A stretch of DNA of 64,000 nt from Vreelandella titanicae BH1. GTDB taxonomy: Bacteria > Pseudomonadota > Gammaproteobacteria > Pseudomonadales > Halomonadaceae. Made by a program: the position numbers and the translations under genes. This document shows, in pieces, positions 53,978 through 63,255 of this stretch. Position 1 is the first letter of the stretch. Each line of letters opens with the position of its first letter. The notes under the pieces were generated by a model. That model made no database searches. It was not told where the DNA came from and worked only from the letters and a program-made list of their open reading frames with translations. The stretch covers positions 372,001-436,000 of the forward strand of contig NZ_AOPO01000001.1 in NCBI RefSeq assembly GCF_000336575.1, read 5' to 3'.

Positions 53978-54997
53978 ATGAAACTGGCAACACTTAAGAA
54001 GGGCCGCGACGGAGAACTCATCATCGTCTCGCGTGACCTCTCCCGCGCTGTGAGCGCCGTTGATATTGCTCCCACACTTCAGGCTGCCCTCGAGAACTGG
54101 GAAGCGGTTAGCCCTCAGCTTGAAGAGCGCTATGCTCAGCTTAATAAAGGTGGTGCTGAAAACGCGTTTAAGCTTGATCAGAGTGCGCTGCACTCCCCTT
54201 TACCGCGTGCCTATCAGTGGGCTGACGGCTCCGCCTATCTGAACCATGTCCAGCTGGTACGCCAGGCGCGCAATGCCGAGATGCCTGACACCTTCTGGAC
54301 AGACCCGCTCATGTATCAGGGCGGTAGCGACTGCTTCTTGGCACCCACCGACGATATCGAGGCGGTTAGTGAAGAGCATGGCATCGACTTTGAAGGCGAG
54401 ATCGCGGTCATTACGGGTGACGTACCGATGGCAGTATCCCCCGTGGAAGCCGCCAAGCACATTAAGCTAGTGATGCTGGTCAACGACGTGAGTCTGCGTG
54501 GTCTGATTCCAGGTGAACTCGCAAAGGGCTTCGGCTTTTTCCAAGCAAAGCCCGCCTCTTCTTTCTCGCCCATTGCGGTGACCCCGGATGAACTGGGCGA
54601 TGCCTGGCAGGATGGTAAAGTGAACCTGCCACTGACCGTGCACTTGAATGGCGAGAAGTTTGGCGAGCCTGAAGCCGGGCCAGATATGATTTTTAACTTT
54701 CCACAGCTGGTGGCCCATGCGGCTAAGACCCGCTATCTCGGTGCCGGCGCTGTCATTGGTTCAGGCACCGTTTCCAACCCAGACCCCGACGGCGGCCCTG
54801 GAAAGCCGGTGGCTGACGGTGGCGTTGGCTATAGCTGTCTAGCCGAAGTGCGCATGGTGGAGCAGATACTGTACGGCCAGGTAAAAACTCCCTTTATGCG
54901 CTTTGGCGACCGGGTTCGTATCGAGATGTTTGACCGCAATGGCAACAACATATTTGGTACGATCGATCAGCAAGTAGTGCAGTACCAGCCCAAATAA
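53978..54997 (+). CDS. fahA: Fumarylacetoacetase
   Basis: Hydrolyses fumarylacetoacetate to fumarate and acetoacetate. A 339-aa FAH-fold protein with the metal-binding acidic residues in FEGEIAVITGDVP and NDVSLRGL (about 130-175), GFGFFQAKPASSFSPIAVTPDELG and the late GSGTVSNPD segment. It is the bacterial short form rather than the 420-aa animal type. AAGGAT stands before the ATG. Confidence 0.93.
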   Translation: MKLATLKKGRDGELIIVSRDLSRAVSAVDIAPTLQAALENWEAVSPQLEERYAQLNKGGAENAFKLDQSALHSPLPRAYQWADGSAYLNHVQLVRQARNAEMPDTFWTDPLMYQGGSDCFLAPTDDIEAVSEEHGIDFEGEIAVITGDVPMAVSPVEAAKHIKLVMLVNDVSLRGLIPGELAKGFGFFQAKPASSFSPIAVTPDELGDAWQDGKVNLPLTVHLNGEKFGEPEAGPDMIFNFPQLVAHAAKTRYLGAGAVIGSGTVSNPDPDGGPGKPVADGGVGYSCLAEVRMVEQILYGQVKTPFMRFGDRVRIEMFDRNGNNIFGTIDQQVVQYQPK

Positions 54998-55008
54998 AGG
55001 ATGGCAAC

Positions 55009-55653
55009 ATGACGACGCTTTACGGCTATTTCCGCTCGTCGGCTGCTTACCGGGTGCGTATTGCCTTAAACCTTAAGGGACTGGATTATGACCAGATCCC
55101 GGTCAACCTGGTGAAAGGTGAGCAACGGGGTGACGACCACCTGATGCGCAACCCTCAGGGGCTAGTGCCTAGCCTGGTGTTGGACGATAGCTCGGTGATT
55201 AACCAATCACTGGCGATCTGCGAGTATCTCGATGAAGTGCACCCAGAGCCCGCCCTGCTGCCGATTAACGCGTTAGAGCGGGCTCGGGTTCGTGCGCTCG
55301 CTCAGTCGGTGGCCTGCGAGATTCACCCACTCAACAATCTGAGGGTACTCAAGTATCTAGTGAGAGGAATGGGAGCGGATGAAGCGGCTAAGCTAGCCTG
55401 GTACCACCACTGGATTGCCCAGGGTTTCACCGCCCTGGAAGCAACGCTCTCCAATGCCCCCAGCAGCGGAGATTTTTGCCATGGTGACACCCCAACGCTT
55501 GCGGATATATGCCTGATTCCCCAGGTGTACAACGCGGAACGTTTCGAGTGTGATTTGTCAGCCTATCCGACGATTCAGCGTATCGCTGCCAATTGTCGTT
55601 CACTGCCAGCCTTCGAAAAGGCAGCACCAGAGGTGCAGCCTGACGCCAGCTAA
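55009..55653 (+). CDS. maiA: Maleylacetoacetate isomerase (zeta-class GST)
   Basis: Glutathione-dependent cis-trans isomerase, 214 aa. The N-terminal motif YGYFRSSAAYRVRIALNLKGLDY holds the SSxx(C/A) active-site serines; the second domain has GDTPTLADICLIPQVYNAERF. It begins 11 nt after fahA with AAGGATG upstream, and closes the operon. Confidence 0.96.
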   Translation: MTTLYGYFRSSAAYRVRIALNLKGLDYDQIPVNLVKGEQRGDDHLMRNPQGLVPSLVLDDSSVINQSLAICEYLDEVHPEPALLPINALERARVRALAQSVACEIHPLNNLRVLKYLVRGMGADEAAKLAWYHHWIAQGFTALEATLSNAPSSGDFCHGDTPTLADICLIPQVYNAERFECDLSAYPTIQRIAANCRSLPAFEKAAPEVQPDAS

Positions 55654-55682
55654 GTCAAGCTATACTAAGCAGGCTAACATAA

Positions 55683-55714
55683 GCGGGCGTCTTTCCATTC
55701 GGGAAGGCGCCCGC
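55683..55714 (+). other. Stem-loop after maiA
   Basis: A 14-bp stem with a few G-U pairs, arms 55683-55696 and 55701-55714, loop ATTC. There is no T-run, so it is a weak terminator or an mRNA-stabilising hairpin at the end of the homogentisate operon. Confidence 0.5.
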
Positions 55715-55759
55715 CTCGTGTCCGAAGGGGCATCACGTCCAACCATAAGGAGTTAAGGG

Positions 55760-56950
55760 GTGCTAAAGCTGCCCTCTACCGCCACCGTCGTGGCCCTAGC
55801 CGCGGTGACTGCACTCGGCCCGCTGGCGACGGATATGTACTTGCCAGCCATGCCCGCCATGGCAGAAGCACTGAATACTGGCCCAGACCGAATACAGCTG
55901 ACCCTTAGCCTCTATATGGCTGGATTCGCTCTGGCCCAACTATTGTGCGGGCCAATCTCTGATCGCTTTGGCCGCCGCCCGGTGATGATCGCAGGGTTAT
56001 CGCTGTTTCTCGCTGCGAGCCTACTGTGTGCCTGGGCGCCTAGCGTCGAGTGGTTACTGGCAGGCCGCTTTTTGCAGGCCTTCGGCGGTGCTGCTGGACC
56101 GGTATTAGCACGGGCAGCGGTACGTGATATTCATGGCCCCATCGAGGCCGGACGTATCCTCGCCTATATGGCAAGTACCATGGCGCTCGCCCCTGCTCTG
56201 GCCCCTGTGGTAGGCGCGGGGTTACTGCTGTTTTTTGGCTGGGAATCGGTGTTCGTGGTGCTGGCGCTCTACGCGGCAGTGATGCTGGCGGTGCTGATAC
56301 TTATGCTGCCCGAGCCGTTGGCGAAGGAGCGGCGGCAATCGATCCACCCGAAATCCGTACTGGCTAACTTTCGCTTACTACTGACTCAGCGTGCCTTTAT
56401 TGGCTACACCTTGGTGAATGCTGCCGCGTTCTCCGGGTTATTCGCGTACCTTTCTGGCTCATCTTTTGTGCTCATCGAGTACATGGGCGCCGCACCTACC
56501 CTGTATGGCGTGCTGTTCACGCTGATTGTCGCGGGCTTCTTCGTCGGGACGCTGGTCAGCGGCCGATATAGCCACCGCTTGGGTCGTGATCGCCTCATTA
56601 CCCTAGGCACCGTAATCTGCGCAACTGGGGGTGTCGTCATGGCGGGCTTGGCTGCCGTTGGCGTCCATCACCCCTGGGCGGTGGTGGGCCCCCATATAGT
56701 GTTTATGCTGGGGGTGGGCATTTTGATGCCACAAACAATGGCCGGCGCACTGGCGCCCAACCCTCAATGTGCAGGCGCGGCATCTTCCTTGTTTGGTTTT
56801 CTGCAAATGACAATTGCCGCTGTGGTAGGTGGATTAGTCGGGCAATTCCACGACGGCAGCTCGCGCACCATGGCCTTGACGATCGGGCTGATGGGGCTAC
56901 TCGCCTTGCTAAGCCACTGGCTGCTGGTACGCCGCCGAAAAGAGGCTTAG
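55760..56950 (+). CDS. Bcr/CflA family MFS efflux transporter
   Basis: A 396-aa twelve-helix multidrug-type exporter. LGPLATDMYLPAMPAMAEAL near the N-terminus is the Bcr/CflA signature; CGPISDRFGRRPVMIAGL is the loop 2-3 motif. Start is GTG with AAGGAG 8 nt upstream. It follows the homogentisate operon after a hairpin; a link to aromatic export is possible but not shown. Confidence 0.92.
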   Translation: MLKLPSTATVVALAAVTALGPLATDMYLPAMPAMAEALNTGPDRIQLTLSLYMAGFALAQLLCGPISDRFGRRPVMIAGLSLFLAASLLCAWAPSVEWLLAGRFLQAFGGAAGPVLARAAVRDIHGPIEAGRILAYMASTMALAPALAPVVGAGLLLFFGWESVFVVLALYAAVMLAVLILMLPEPLAKERRQSIHPKSVLANFRLLLTQRAFIGYTLVNAAAFSGLFAYLSGSSFVLIEYMGAAPTLYGVLFTLIVAGFFVGTLVSGRYSHRLGRDRLITLGTVICATGGVVMAGLAAVGVHHPWAVVGPHIVFMLGVGILMPQTMAGALAPNPQCAGAASSLFGFLQMTIAAVVGGLVGQFHDGSSRTMALTIGLMGLLALLSHWLLVRRRKEA

Positions 56951-56974
56951 TGGGTCGTTGTATAGATGCATAGC

Positions 56975-56998
56975 AAAAGGCCACGCATTACGTGGCCT
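56975..56998 (-). terminator. Terminator of the indolepyruvate oxidoreductase gene
   Basis: Perfect stem AGGCCACG (56978-56985) and CGTGGCCT (56991-56998), followed on the minus strand by TTTTG. It may also act for the converging Bcr/CflA gene. Confidence 0.75.
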
Positions 56999-57020
56999 GT
57001 TCTTACCTATATGAGTCAAC

Positions 57021-60000
57021 TCAAGCGGCTTCGACAGCGATGGTCTTCGAGTGACCTTCGCGTAGCTCCACCAGCAACGTCTCACGGCGCTCATTGGCTT
57101 TCTCGGCGGCAGCTTCGCGGACTGGCCCGAAACCACGAATCTCTTCCGGCAGCTTAGCCAGCGCCAAGGCAGTCCCATGATTAGTGCCATCAAGACGAGC
57201 CACTAACTCATCGATAAGCTGCTCGTAATCAGCCAATAAGGCGCGGTCGAGCTTGCGGTCGGCGCTGAAGCGGAAAGGATCGAGAGCCGTGTTGCGCAAA
57301 CCGCGCATCTTTGCCAACGCGCCCATTGCCTTCAGCATCCAGGGGCCGAAGCGGCGCTTCACTGGACGCCCCTGAGCATCCTTACGACCACCTATAAGCG
57401 GCGGCGCCAAGTGGAAGGTTAACTGGTAATCACCAGAAAACGTTGCTTTGATCTCATCCAGAAAATCGCTCTGGGTGTAAAGTCGTGCCACTTCATACTC
57501 ATCTTTATACGCCATCAAACGATAGAGCTGATGAGCAACGGCCTCACTCAGTGATTGGCCACATTTTAGCGCTGTTTCTGCTTCACGCACTTTAGTCACC
57601 TGGGTCACGTAACGTTCAGCCCAGGCTCGGTTCTGATAGCGCTCCAGGTGGCGACGATTACGCGCTACCACTTCGTCCAGTGTGGCATTCGCGGACAGTG
57701 GCATCTTATCCAGGTGCTGCTGGAGGTAATCGGGTTCCACCGCTGCCAAGCGCCCCCAGGCAAATGCTTGGCGGTTCTTTTCCACTGCGACGCCATTGAG
57801 TTCTAGAGCACGCTGCAGCGCAGGCTCAGAAAGCGGCACCAGCCCTTGCTGCCAGGCAAACCCGAGCATCATCATATTGGAGAATACGGTATCCCCTAGC
57901 AGCTGTTCAGCTAGGCGATTGGCATCTAGAGAAGCAAAGCGTTCATCTCCTACCGCTTCACGCAACATGTTAAGACGCTTGCTGGGCTGCATATCCGCAT
58001 CGCGATAAAGCACATAATCCGCTGTGGCTAGCTCGGCCAGATTCGCCACAATACGCGTGGTCGGCTGCAGCACATTCAGCGCTTTCTGAGAACTCGCCAC
58101 CACCATATCGCAAGCGATCATCGCATCGGCCTGCCCCGCTTCGATACGTACCTGATTAAGCTCACTGGGCTGAGATGCCAAGCGCACATAGCTCAGTACT
58201 GCCCCACCTTTTTGCGCAAACCCCATAAAGTCGAGCACGCTGGAGCCCTTGCCTTCCAGGTGTGCCGCCATGGTGATCAGTTGCCCGACGGTCACCACCC
58301 CCGTGCCACCAACGCCCCCTACCAGCAGGTCATAAGGAGCATTCAAAGGGGCGATAGCAGGACTAGGCAAATGCGCTATACGTTTCCAAAAGGCATTATC
58401 TGCCGCAACGCCCTGGCCTTTACGCAGCCCGCCACCTTCTACAGTGACAAAGCTGGGACAAAAACCACTGACGCAGGACATGTCCTTGTTACAGGAGGAC
58501 TGGTCGATTTTGCGCTTGCGACCTAGCTCGGTCTCGCGAGGCACCACCGATAAACAGTTGGACTGTACGGAACAATCACCACAGCCTTCGCAAACATGGT
58601 GGTTGATAAACACCCGGCGGGCAGGGTCTTCCAACTGACCGCGCTTGCGCCGACGACGTTTCTCAGCCGCGCATGCCTGATCATAAATCAACACCGTACA
58701 GCCTGGAATTTCGCGCAGCTCACGCTGCAGCGTATCCATCTCTTCGCGGCTATGGAAGGTAACCTCTTTAGGGAATTCCTTTTCATGCCCCCGGTACTTC
58801 TCCGGTTCGTCACTGACCACCATGACTCGGCGAACGCCCTCATCCAGCGATTGCCGGGCAATCATGGGCACGTTGATTTGCCCATCTACAGGTTGGCCGC
58901 CCGTCATGGCAACCGCGTCGTTGAACAGAATTTTATAGGTAATATTAACGTTGGCAGCCACTGCCTGGCGCACGGCCATTGAGCCCGAGTGAAACCAGGT
59001 GCCTTCGCCTAAGTTCTGGAAAATATGGCCATTGCCGGTAAAGCGGCTCTTGCCCACCCAGTTAACACCTTCGCCACCCATCTGAATTAGCGATTCAGTG
59101 CTGCGATCCATCCACGAAGCCATAAAGTGGCAACCGATCCCCGCCAGGGCTTTACTGCCTTCAGGCACCTTGGTCGAGCTGTTGTGTGGGCAACCGGAGC
59201 AGAAATAGGGCATGCGGCGTACACCCCCGAGCTCTTTAACACCAGCGCGGCAGGCATCAACAGTTGCCAGCTTGTCGCTAAAATCGATCTTGAAAAAGCG
59301 CTCTAAACGCTCTGCCACGAAGCCTGCCAAGAGACGCGGGCTCAGCTCTCCAACAAAGGGAATCAAGGGTTTGCCGGTTTCATCCTGCTTGCCGGTAACG
59401 ATGACCTCGCCTGGATGATCGGGTTCCGACATGTACTCCTTCAACTGGCTTTCGATGATGCCGCGCTTCTCTTCAATGACCAGCACCTCGCGCTTGCCAT
59501 GAATAAACTCAAGAATGCTGGGGCGATGGAGAGGCCACACCATCCCGACTTTGTATATTTCGATTCCCAGCTCACGCAGCTTCGCTTCATCCAGCCCCAA
59601 TAAACGCAGCGATTCAAGTAAATCCAGGTGTCCCTTGCCTGTGGTCACCAGCCCAAACGTCGCCTGTTCTTGGCGAAATAAATACTGATCAATCGGGTTG
59701 GCCGTGGCAAACGCCTGAACGGCGGCCAGCTTGTGCTCAAGGCGAGTCTCAAGCTGGGGCCCAGGTAAGTCGGGCCAGCGGTAGTGCAGCCCGCCTTCCG
59801 GCATATCGAAATCGGGCGTTACATATTCTGGCAAGGGAGGCACGTCCACCGACGCGCCACTCTCTACGGTTTCAGAAACGGCTTTGAAACCCACCCAGCA
59901 ACCCGAGAAGCGTGAAAGAGCATAGCCCCACAGCCCAAAGCGCTCGTATTCCGCCAATGATGCAGGGCTCACTACCGGCATGAACCACGCCATAAAGGCG

Positions 60001-60551
60001 ACATCAGACTGGTGTGGCATGGAGGACGACACACACCCATGGTCATCCCCGGCGACCACCAGCACACCGCCAGTCGGCGAGCTACCGTAGGCATTACCGT
60101 GCTTTAAGGCATCGCCCGCGCGATCAACGCCAGGCCCCTTGCCGTACCACATGCCAAACACGCCATCTACTTGCTTATCGGGGTCTGTCTCGACTTGCTG
60201 GCAGCCCAGCATCATGGTGGCGGCCAGGTCTTCGTTGATCGCAGGGACAAAATCGATGCGGTGCTCTTCCATGGCGGCTTTCGCCCGCCAAATCTCTTGG
60301 TCTACACCGCCTAAGGGCGAGCCTCGATAGCCGCTGATGAGTCCTGCCGTGTGGCGGCCATTGTGGCAATCAAGCTCGGCTTGGCGTAAGGCGATACGCA
60401 CCAATGCCTGGGTGCCGGTGAGAAAGACACGGCCTTCTCCGCGGGTATAGCGATCGGCCAGCGCATAGTCATCGAGAAGATTGTCATCGAGTGCAATATC
60501 GAGAGGCTGGGCAATAGAACCCGCCTGCTCAGCGATCGAGGGGGTTGTCAT
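57021..60551 (-). CDS. Indolepyruvate ferredoxin oxidoreductase family protein (fused alpha-beta)
   Basis: A 1176-aa fused enzyme that oxidatively decarboxylates aryl-pyruvates to aryl-acetyl-CoA with ferredoxin as acceptor. Order: pyrimidine-binding domain (SGYRGSPLGGVDQEI near 70), TPP-binding domain with GIGCHFMASWMDR and GEGTWFHSGSMAVRQ (about 465-530), a ferredoxin-like cysteine region (HHVCEGCGDCSVQSNCLSV near 650 and CNKDMSCVSGFCP), and a C-terminal gamma-type domain from LLVGGVGGTGVVTVGQL on. With phenylpyruvate the product is phenylacetyl-CoA, the entry compound of the paa pathway. Divergent from an Lrp-type regulator. Confidence 0.93.
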   Translation of the reverse strand: MTTPSIAEQAGSIAQPLDIALDDNLLDDYALADRYTRGEGRVFLTGTQALVRIALRQAELDCHNGRHTAGLISGYRGSPLGGVDQEIWRAKAAMEEHRIDFVPAINEDLAATMMLGCQQVETDPDKQVDGVFGMWYGKGPGVDRAGDALKHGNAYGSSPTGGVLVVAGDDHGCVSSSMPHQSDVAFMAWFMPVVSPASLAEYERFGLWGYALSRFSGCWVGFKAVSETVESGASVDVPPLPEYVTPDFDMPEGGLHYRWPDLPGPQLETRLEHKLAAVQAFATANPIDQYLFRQEQATFGLVTTGKGHLDLLESLRLLGLDEAKLRELGIEIYKVGMVWPLHRPSILEFIHGKREVLVIEEKRGIIESQLKEYMSEPDHPGEVIVTGKQDETGKPLIPFVGELSPRLLAGFVAERLERFFKIDFSDKLATVDACRAGVKELGGVRRMPYFCSGCPHNSSTKVPEGSKALAGIGCHFMASWMDRSTESLIQMGGEGVNWVGKSRFTGNGHIFQNLGEGTWFHSGSMAVRQAVAANVNITYKILFNDAVAMTGGQPVDGQINVPMIARQSLDEGVRRVMVVSDEPEKYRGHEKEFPKEVTFHSREEMDTLQRELREIPGCTVLIYDQACAAEKRRRRKRGQLEDPARRVFINHHVCEGCGDCSVQSNCLSVVPRETELGRKRKIDQSSCNKDMSCVSGFCPSFVTVEGGGLRKGQGVAADNAFWKRIAHLPSPAIAPLNAPYDLLVGGVGGTGVVTVGQLITMAAHLEGKGSSVLDFMGFAQKGGAVLSYVRLASQPSELNQVRIEAGQADAMIACDMVVASSQKALNVLQPTTRIVANLAELATADYVLYRDADMQPSKRLNMLREAVGDERFASLDANRLAEQLLGDTVFSNMMMLGFAWQQGLVPLSEPALQRALELNGVAVEKNRQAFAWGRLAAVEPDYLQQHLDKMPLSANATLDEVVARNRRHLERYQNRAWAERYVTQVTKVREAETALKCGQSLSEAVAHQLYRLMAYKDEYEVARLYTQSDFLDEIKATFSGDYQLTFHLAPPLIGGRKDAQGRPVKRRFGPWMLKAMGALAKMRGLRNTALDPFRFSADRKLDRALLADYEQLIDELVARLDGTNHGTALALAKLPEEIRGFGPVREAAAEKANERRETLLVELREGHSKTIAVEAA

Positions 60552-60728
60552 GGGAGTTCACCAGTACGGTTGAAGAGTTATGGTTGTAATACGCTTGAGT
60601 CTAGCCAAGAGCGCACTAAAGGTGCTTGCTAATTCACTCTTCAAAAGCCTGGTTATTGATCATTACTTTCATTTTTTGAGATTTAACGCAATGATATTCA
60701 ACAAACCACAAACAAATGAAATGGCACT

Positions 60729-61211
60729 ATGAAAGAAGCGACCAAACTAATCACCTTAGACAGGCATGATCAGCGCATTCTTACCCTGCTTCAGCAACAG
60801 GGGCGCATTACCAACAATGAGCTCGCCGAACAGATCGGGCTATCCCCCGCCGCCTGCTGGCGACGTGTAAAGGCTTTGGAAGATAGTGGCGTGATCCGCC
60901 GCTTTGCGGCGTTGGTGGAACCCAGCCTGGTGGGCCAGCCACTGTCGGCATTGGTGATGGTGACGTTGGTTCGCCACCACATCGACAACACCGTCGAGTT
61001 CGAAAACCGCATCCTGCAATACCCAGAAGTGCTGCAGTGCTATGCCACTACCGGCAACGCGGATTTCGTGCTTCGAGTGGTTATCGAAGACATGGCGGCT
61101 TATGACCGCTTTCTGAATGAGAAACTCTTCACCTTGGATGGCATTTCCCAGGTCAATTCCAATTTCGTGCTACGTAATATCAAAGAAGAGACCGCTATTC
61201 CGATTCGCTAA
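60729..61211 (+). CDS. Lrp/AsnC-family transcriptional regulator
   Basis: A 160-aa regulator with an N-terminal helix-turn-helix (ITNNELAEQIGLSPAACWRRVKALEDSGVIRR) and a C-terminal RAM ligand domain (YATTGNADFVLRVVIEDMAAYDRFL). It is divergent from the indolepyruvate oxidoreductase, with 177 nt between, and is probably its controller, responding to an aromatic amino acid. Confidence 0.92.
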   Translation: MKEATKLITLDRHDQRILTLLQQQGRITNNELAEQIGLSPAACWRRVKALEDSGVIRRFAALVEPSLVGQPLSALVMVTLVRHHIDNTVEFENRILQYPEVLQCYATTGNADFVLRVVIEDMAAYDRFLNEKLFTLDGISQVNSNFVLRNIKEETAIPIR

Positions 61212-61240
61212 CAAAACGCTGCTATGTAACGTCAACCGCA

Positions 61241-61390
61241 ACGTTAGCCCACAACTTAAAGCAGGAAGCAGGCGCTACGCTCAATGCACTCGTCAATGAC
61301 CTGGAGAAACCGCTAGAACCACACTTTGAGCAGGAAGTGGCAAGGCAACTTGCAGCAGGCAAACCGGCTCATTGTATCCCTCTAACGTAA
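61241..61390 (+). pseudogene. Possible 3' remnant of an unidentified gene
   Basis: A stop-free frame ends in TAA at 61388-61390 and reads as a plausible protein tail (AHNLKQEAGATLNALVNDL, then EPHFEQEVARQLAAGKPAH). It has no start codon or ribosome site. I do not recognise it. It may be a decayed gene end or chance. Confidence 0.2.
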
Positions 61391-61419
61391 AGCGCCCCCA
61401 TCTGTGGATGGGAGCGCTT
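61390..61419. terminator. Hairpin between converging Lrp-type and NSS transporter genes
   Basis: Arms 61390-61402 and 61407-61419 pair over 13 positions with one mismatch, loop TGTG. T-runs are short on both sides, so it is a moderate bidirectional terminator. Confidence 0.55.
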
Positions 61420-61464
61420 CAATCTCTCTATTCAGATCTATTGAGCACTTGTTCCTGAAAAGCT

Positions 61465-62925
61465 TCAGGAAGCCGGTTGACGTAATCGCGGGCTAGCGAA
61501 CTCTCCTACCACGGTGATCAGCACCAGCAGTGCTAGCAACCACGGCCACTGAGTACCTATCTGGAGTGTCGCTAGGCCCAGCGTATCAATGAAAATTAAC
61601 ACGATGCCTAATGGGCTGACGTAACGCACCATAAATAGCCACAGTGCATGCTGGGTACGGGAGAGCCCTAGCTCCGCCCTGAATATTTCAGTACGCAGCA
61701 GGAAACCTGCCATTAGCGCCATACCCAAACCGCCTAACGGCATCATCCAGCGGGAGGTCAAGTAGTCCAGCCAATCGAAGAAAGTGCGACCTGCAAACGT
61801 CCAATCCGCGCCCATGTTGAATGACAGCATTGCCAAGGTACTCACCAACCACAGCACGATACCCACACCCCACGATGCTCGTTTACGCGTCAGCCCTTTG
61901 CTTGCAACAAGCCAGGCGACTGTCGCCTCAATCATCGAAATCGACGACGTAAGCGCAGCCATCGACAGCATGACAAAGAACAGAACGCCAAACAGCGTAC
62001 CAAACGGCATCGCTTGGAAGGCCAATGGCAAGCTCATGAAGATCAATCCTGGCCCTTGGCCGGGATTCATTCCGTTTGCGAAAATAATCGGGAAAATAGC
62101 CAAGCCTGCCATTAGTGCAACAACGGTATCGGCAATGGCCACGCTGAATGTCGTGCGCGCGATGGAGTGCCCTTCTGGCAGGTAAGAGCCGTAGGTAAGA
62201 ATCGCACCCGATGCGAGCGACAAGGTAAAGAAGGCATGCCCCAGCGCTGCTAATAATCCTTCACTGCTTAACCCTTCGGTATTGAAAGAGAACAGGAAAG
62301 ACCATGCTTCAGCAAAGCCACCGGAAAAAGCACCGTAGCCGATCAATATACCCAGCATGATCACCATGCCTGGCATCATCCAGCTGACACTCTTTTCAAT
62401 GCCAGCCTGTACGCCTTTGCCGACGATGAACATGGTCAGCACCGTCACTAGCGTACTCCAAGCACCTAGCGTGAAAGGGTTGGCATTATTAGCGGCGAAA
62501 ATTGCCGCCATGTCATCGACGCTATTACCGGCCAGTCCGCCGCTCAGCATTTTCCACAGATAGGAAAATGACCAGCCAGCGACTACGACGTAGAACGACA
62601 GAATCATGAAACCACAGAGCATGGCCATCCAGCCAAAGATCGACCAAAAACTACCATGGCCCGACTCATGCACCACCCGACGGATAGCGTCAACCGGGCT
62701 TCCTCGCCCGCGGCGGCCAAAACTGATTTCAGCCATCATGATGGGGACGCCTACCGCCAATATGCAGGCCAGGTAGACCAGCACGAAAGCGCCACCCCCG
62801 AACTCGCCCGTGATGTAAGGAAACTTCCAGATATTACCGAGTCCCACTGCAGAACCAGTGGCTGCCAGTACAAATCCCCAGCGGCCCAGCCACAGCGTAT
62901 TGGGAGGCGTATTTGTCGTTGTCAT
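61465..62925 (-). CDS. Sodium-dependent amino-acid transporter (NSS/SNF family)
   Basis: A 486-aa sodium symporter with about twelve helices. The first helix motif ATGSAVGLGNIWKFPYITGEFGGGAFVLVY is the sodium and substrate site of LeuT-fold proteins, and SGHGSFWSIFGWMAMLCGFMILSFYVVVAGWSFSYL follows. Bacterial relatives such as MhsT and TnaT carry aromatic amino acids. It is transcribed from a region with two TyrR-box-like sites, next to a TyrR/PhhR gene, which supports an aromatic amino-acid substrate. Confidence 0.9.
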   Translation of the reverse strand: MTTTNTPPNTLWLGRWGFVLAATGSAVGLGNIWKFPYITGEFGGGAFVLVYLACILAVGVPIMMAEISFGRRGRGSPVDAIRRVVHESGHGSFWSIFGWMAMLCGFMILSFYVVVAGWSFSYLWKMLSGGLAGNSVDDMAAIFAANNANPFTLGAWSTLVTVLTMFIVGKGVQAGIEKSVSWMMPGMVIMLGILIGYGAFSGGFAEAWSFLFSFNTEGLSSEGLLAALGHAFFTLSLASGAILTYGSYLPEGHSIARTTFSVAIADTVVALMAGLAIFPIIFANGMNPGQGPGLIFMSLPLAFQAMPFGTLFGVLFFVMLSMAALTSSISMIEATVAWLVASKGLTRKRASWGVGIVLWLVSTLAMLSFNMGADWTFAGRTFFDWLDYLTSRWMMPLGGLGMALMAGFLLRTEIFRAELGLSRTQHALWLFMVRYVSPLGIVLIFIDTLGLATLQIGTQWPWLLALLVLITVVGEFASPRLRQPAS

Positions 62926-63140
62926 TGGGAAACCTTATAAATTTATATTGTTTTTAGGCTATTTATTTATGAGCAGCTAGAACAGCTACTTAAGAGCGAT
63001 TAGCTACTTATAAAAGCCAACCAACTGTGATCAACCAGTCATCAAGAGCAATCTATAAAGAGTCTATGGGGATAGCGATAGGGCAGGAATGGGGTCACAT
63101 CGCATTGGGCGCGATGCTACCCACATAAGAGAGGTGCAAC

Positions 63141-63158
63141 TGTAAACTAATCGTTACG
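63141..63158. promoter_or_regulatory. TyrR-box-like site 1
   Basis: TGTAAA-CTAATC-GTTACG compared with the TyrR consensus TGTAAA-N6-TTTACA: the first half is perfect, the second agrees in 4 of 6. Confidence 0.45.
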
Positions 63159-63213
63159 CTTAAGAGGATATGCCGAGGGCAGGGGTCTTGCCGTTGCGTT
63201 TTTCTGACACCCC

Positions 63214-63231
63214 GTAAACAAATCGTGACAG
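63214..63231. promoter_or_regulatory. TyrR-box-like site 2
   Basis: CGTAAA-CAAATC-GTGACA. It shares the pattern GTAAAC-A/T-AATCGT-T/G-AC with site 1, 73 nt away (seven helical turns), consistent with paired binding. Confidence 0.45.
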
Positions 63232-63255
63232 TTAATTCACCTGCCATGGGACTTT

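Larger units (their letters stand above)
62926..63255. other. Control region of the NSS transporter, downstream of the TyrR/PhhR gene
   Basis: A 330-nt region with two related sites, 63141-63158 and 63214-63231. No other gene or hairpin is clear. Confidence 0.5.
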
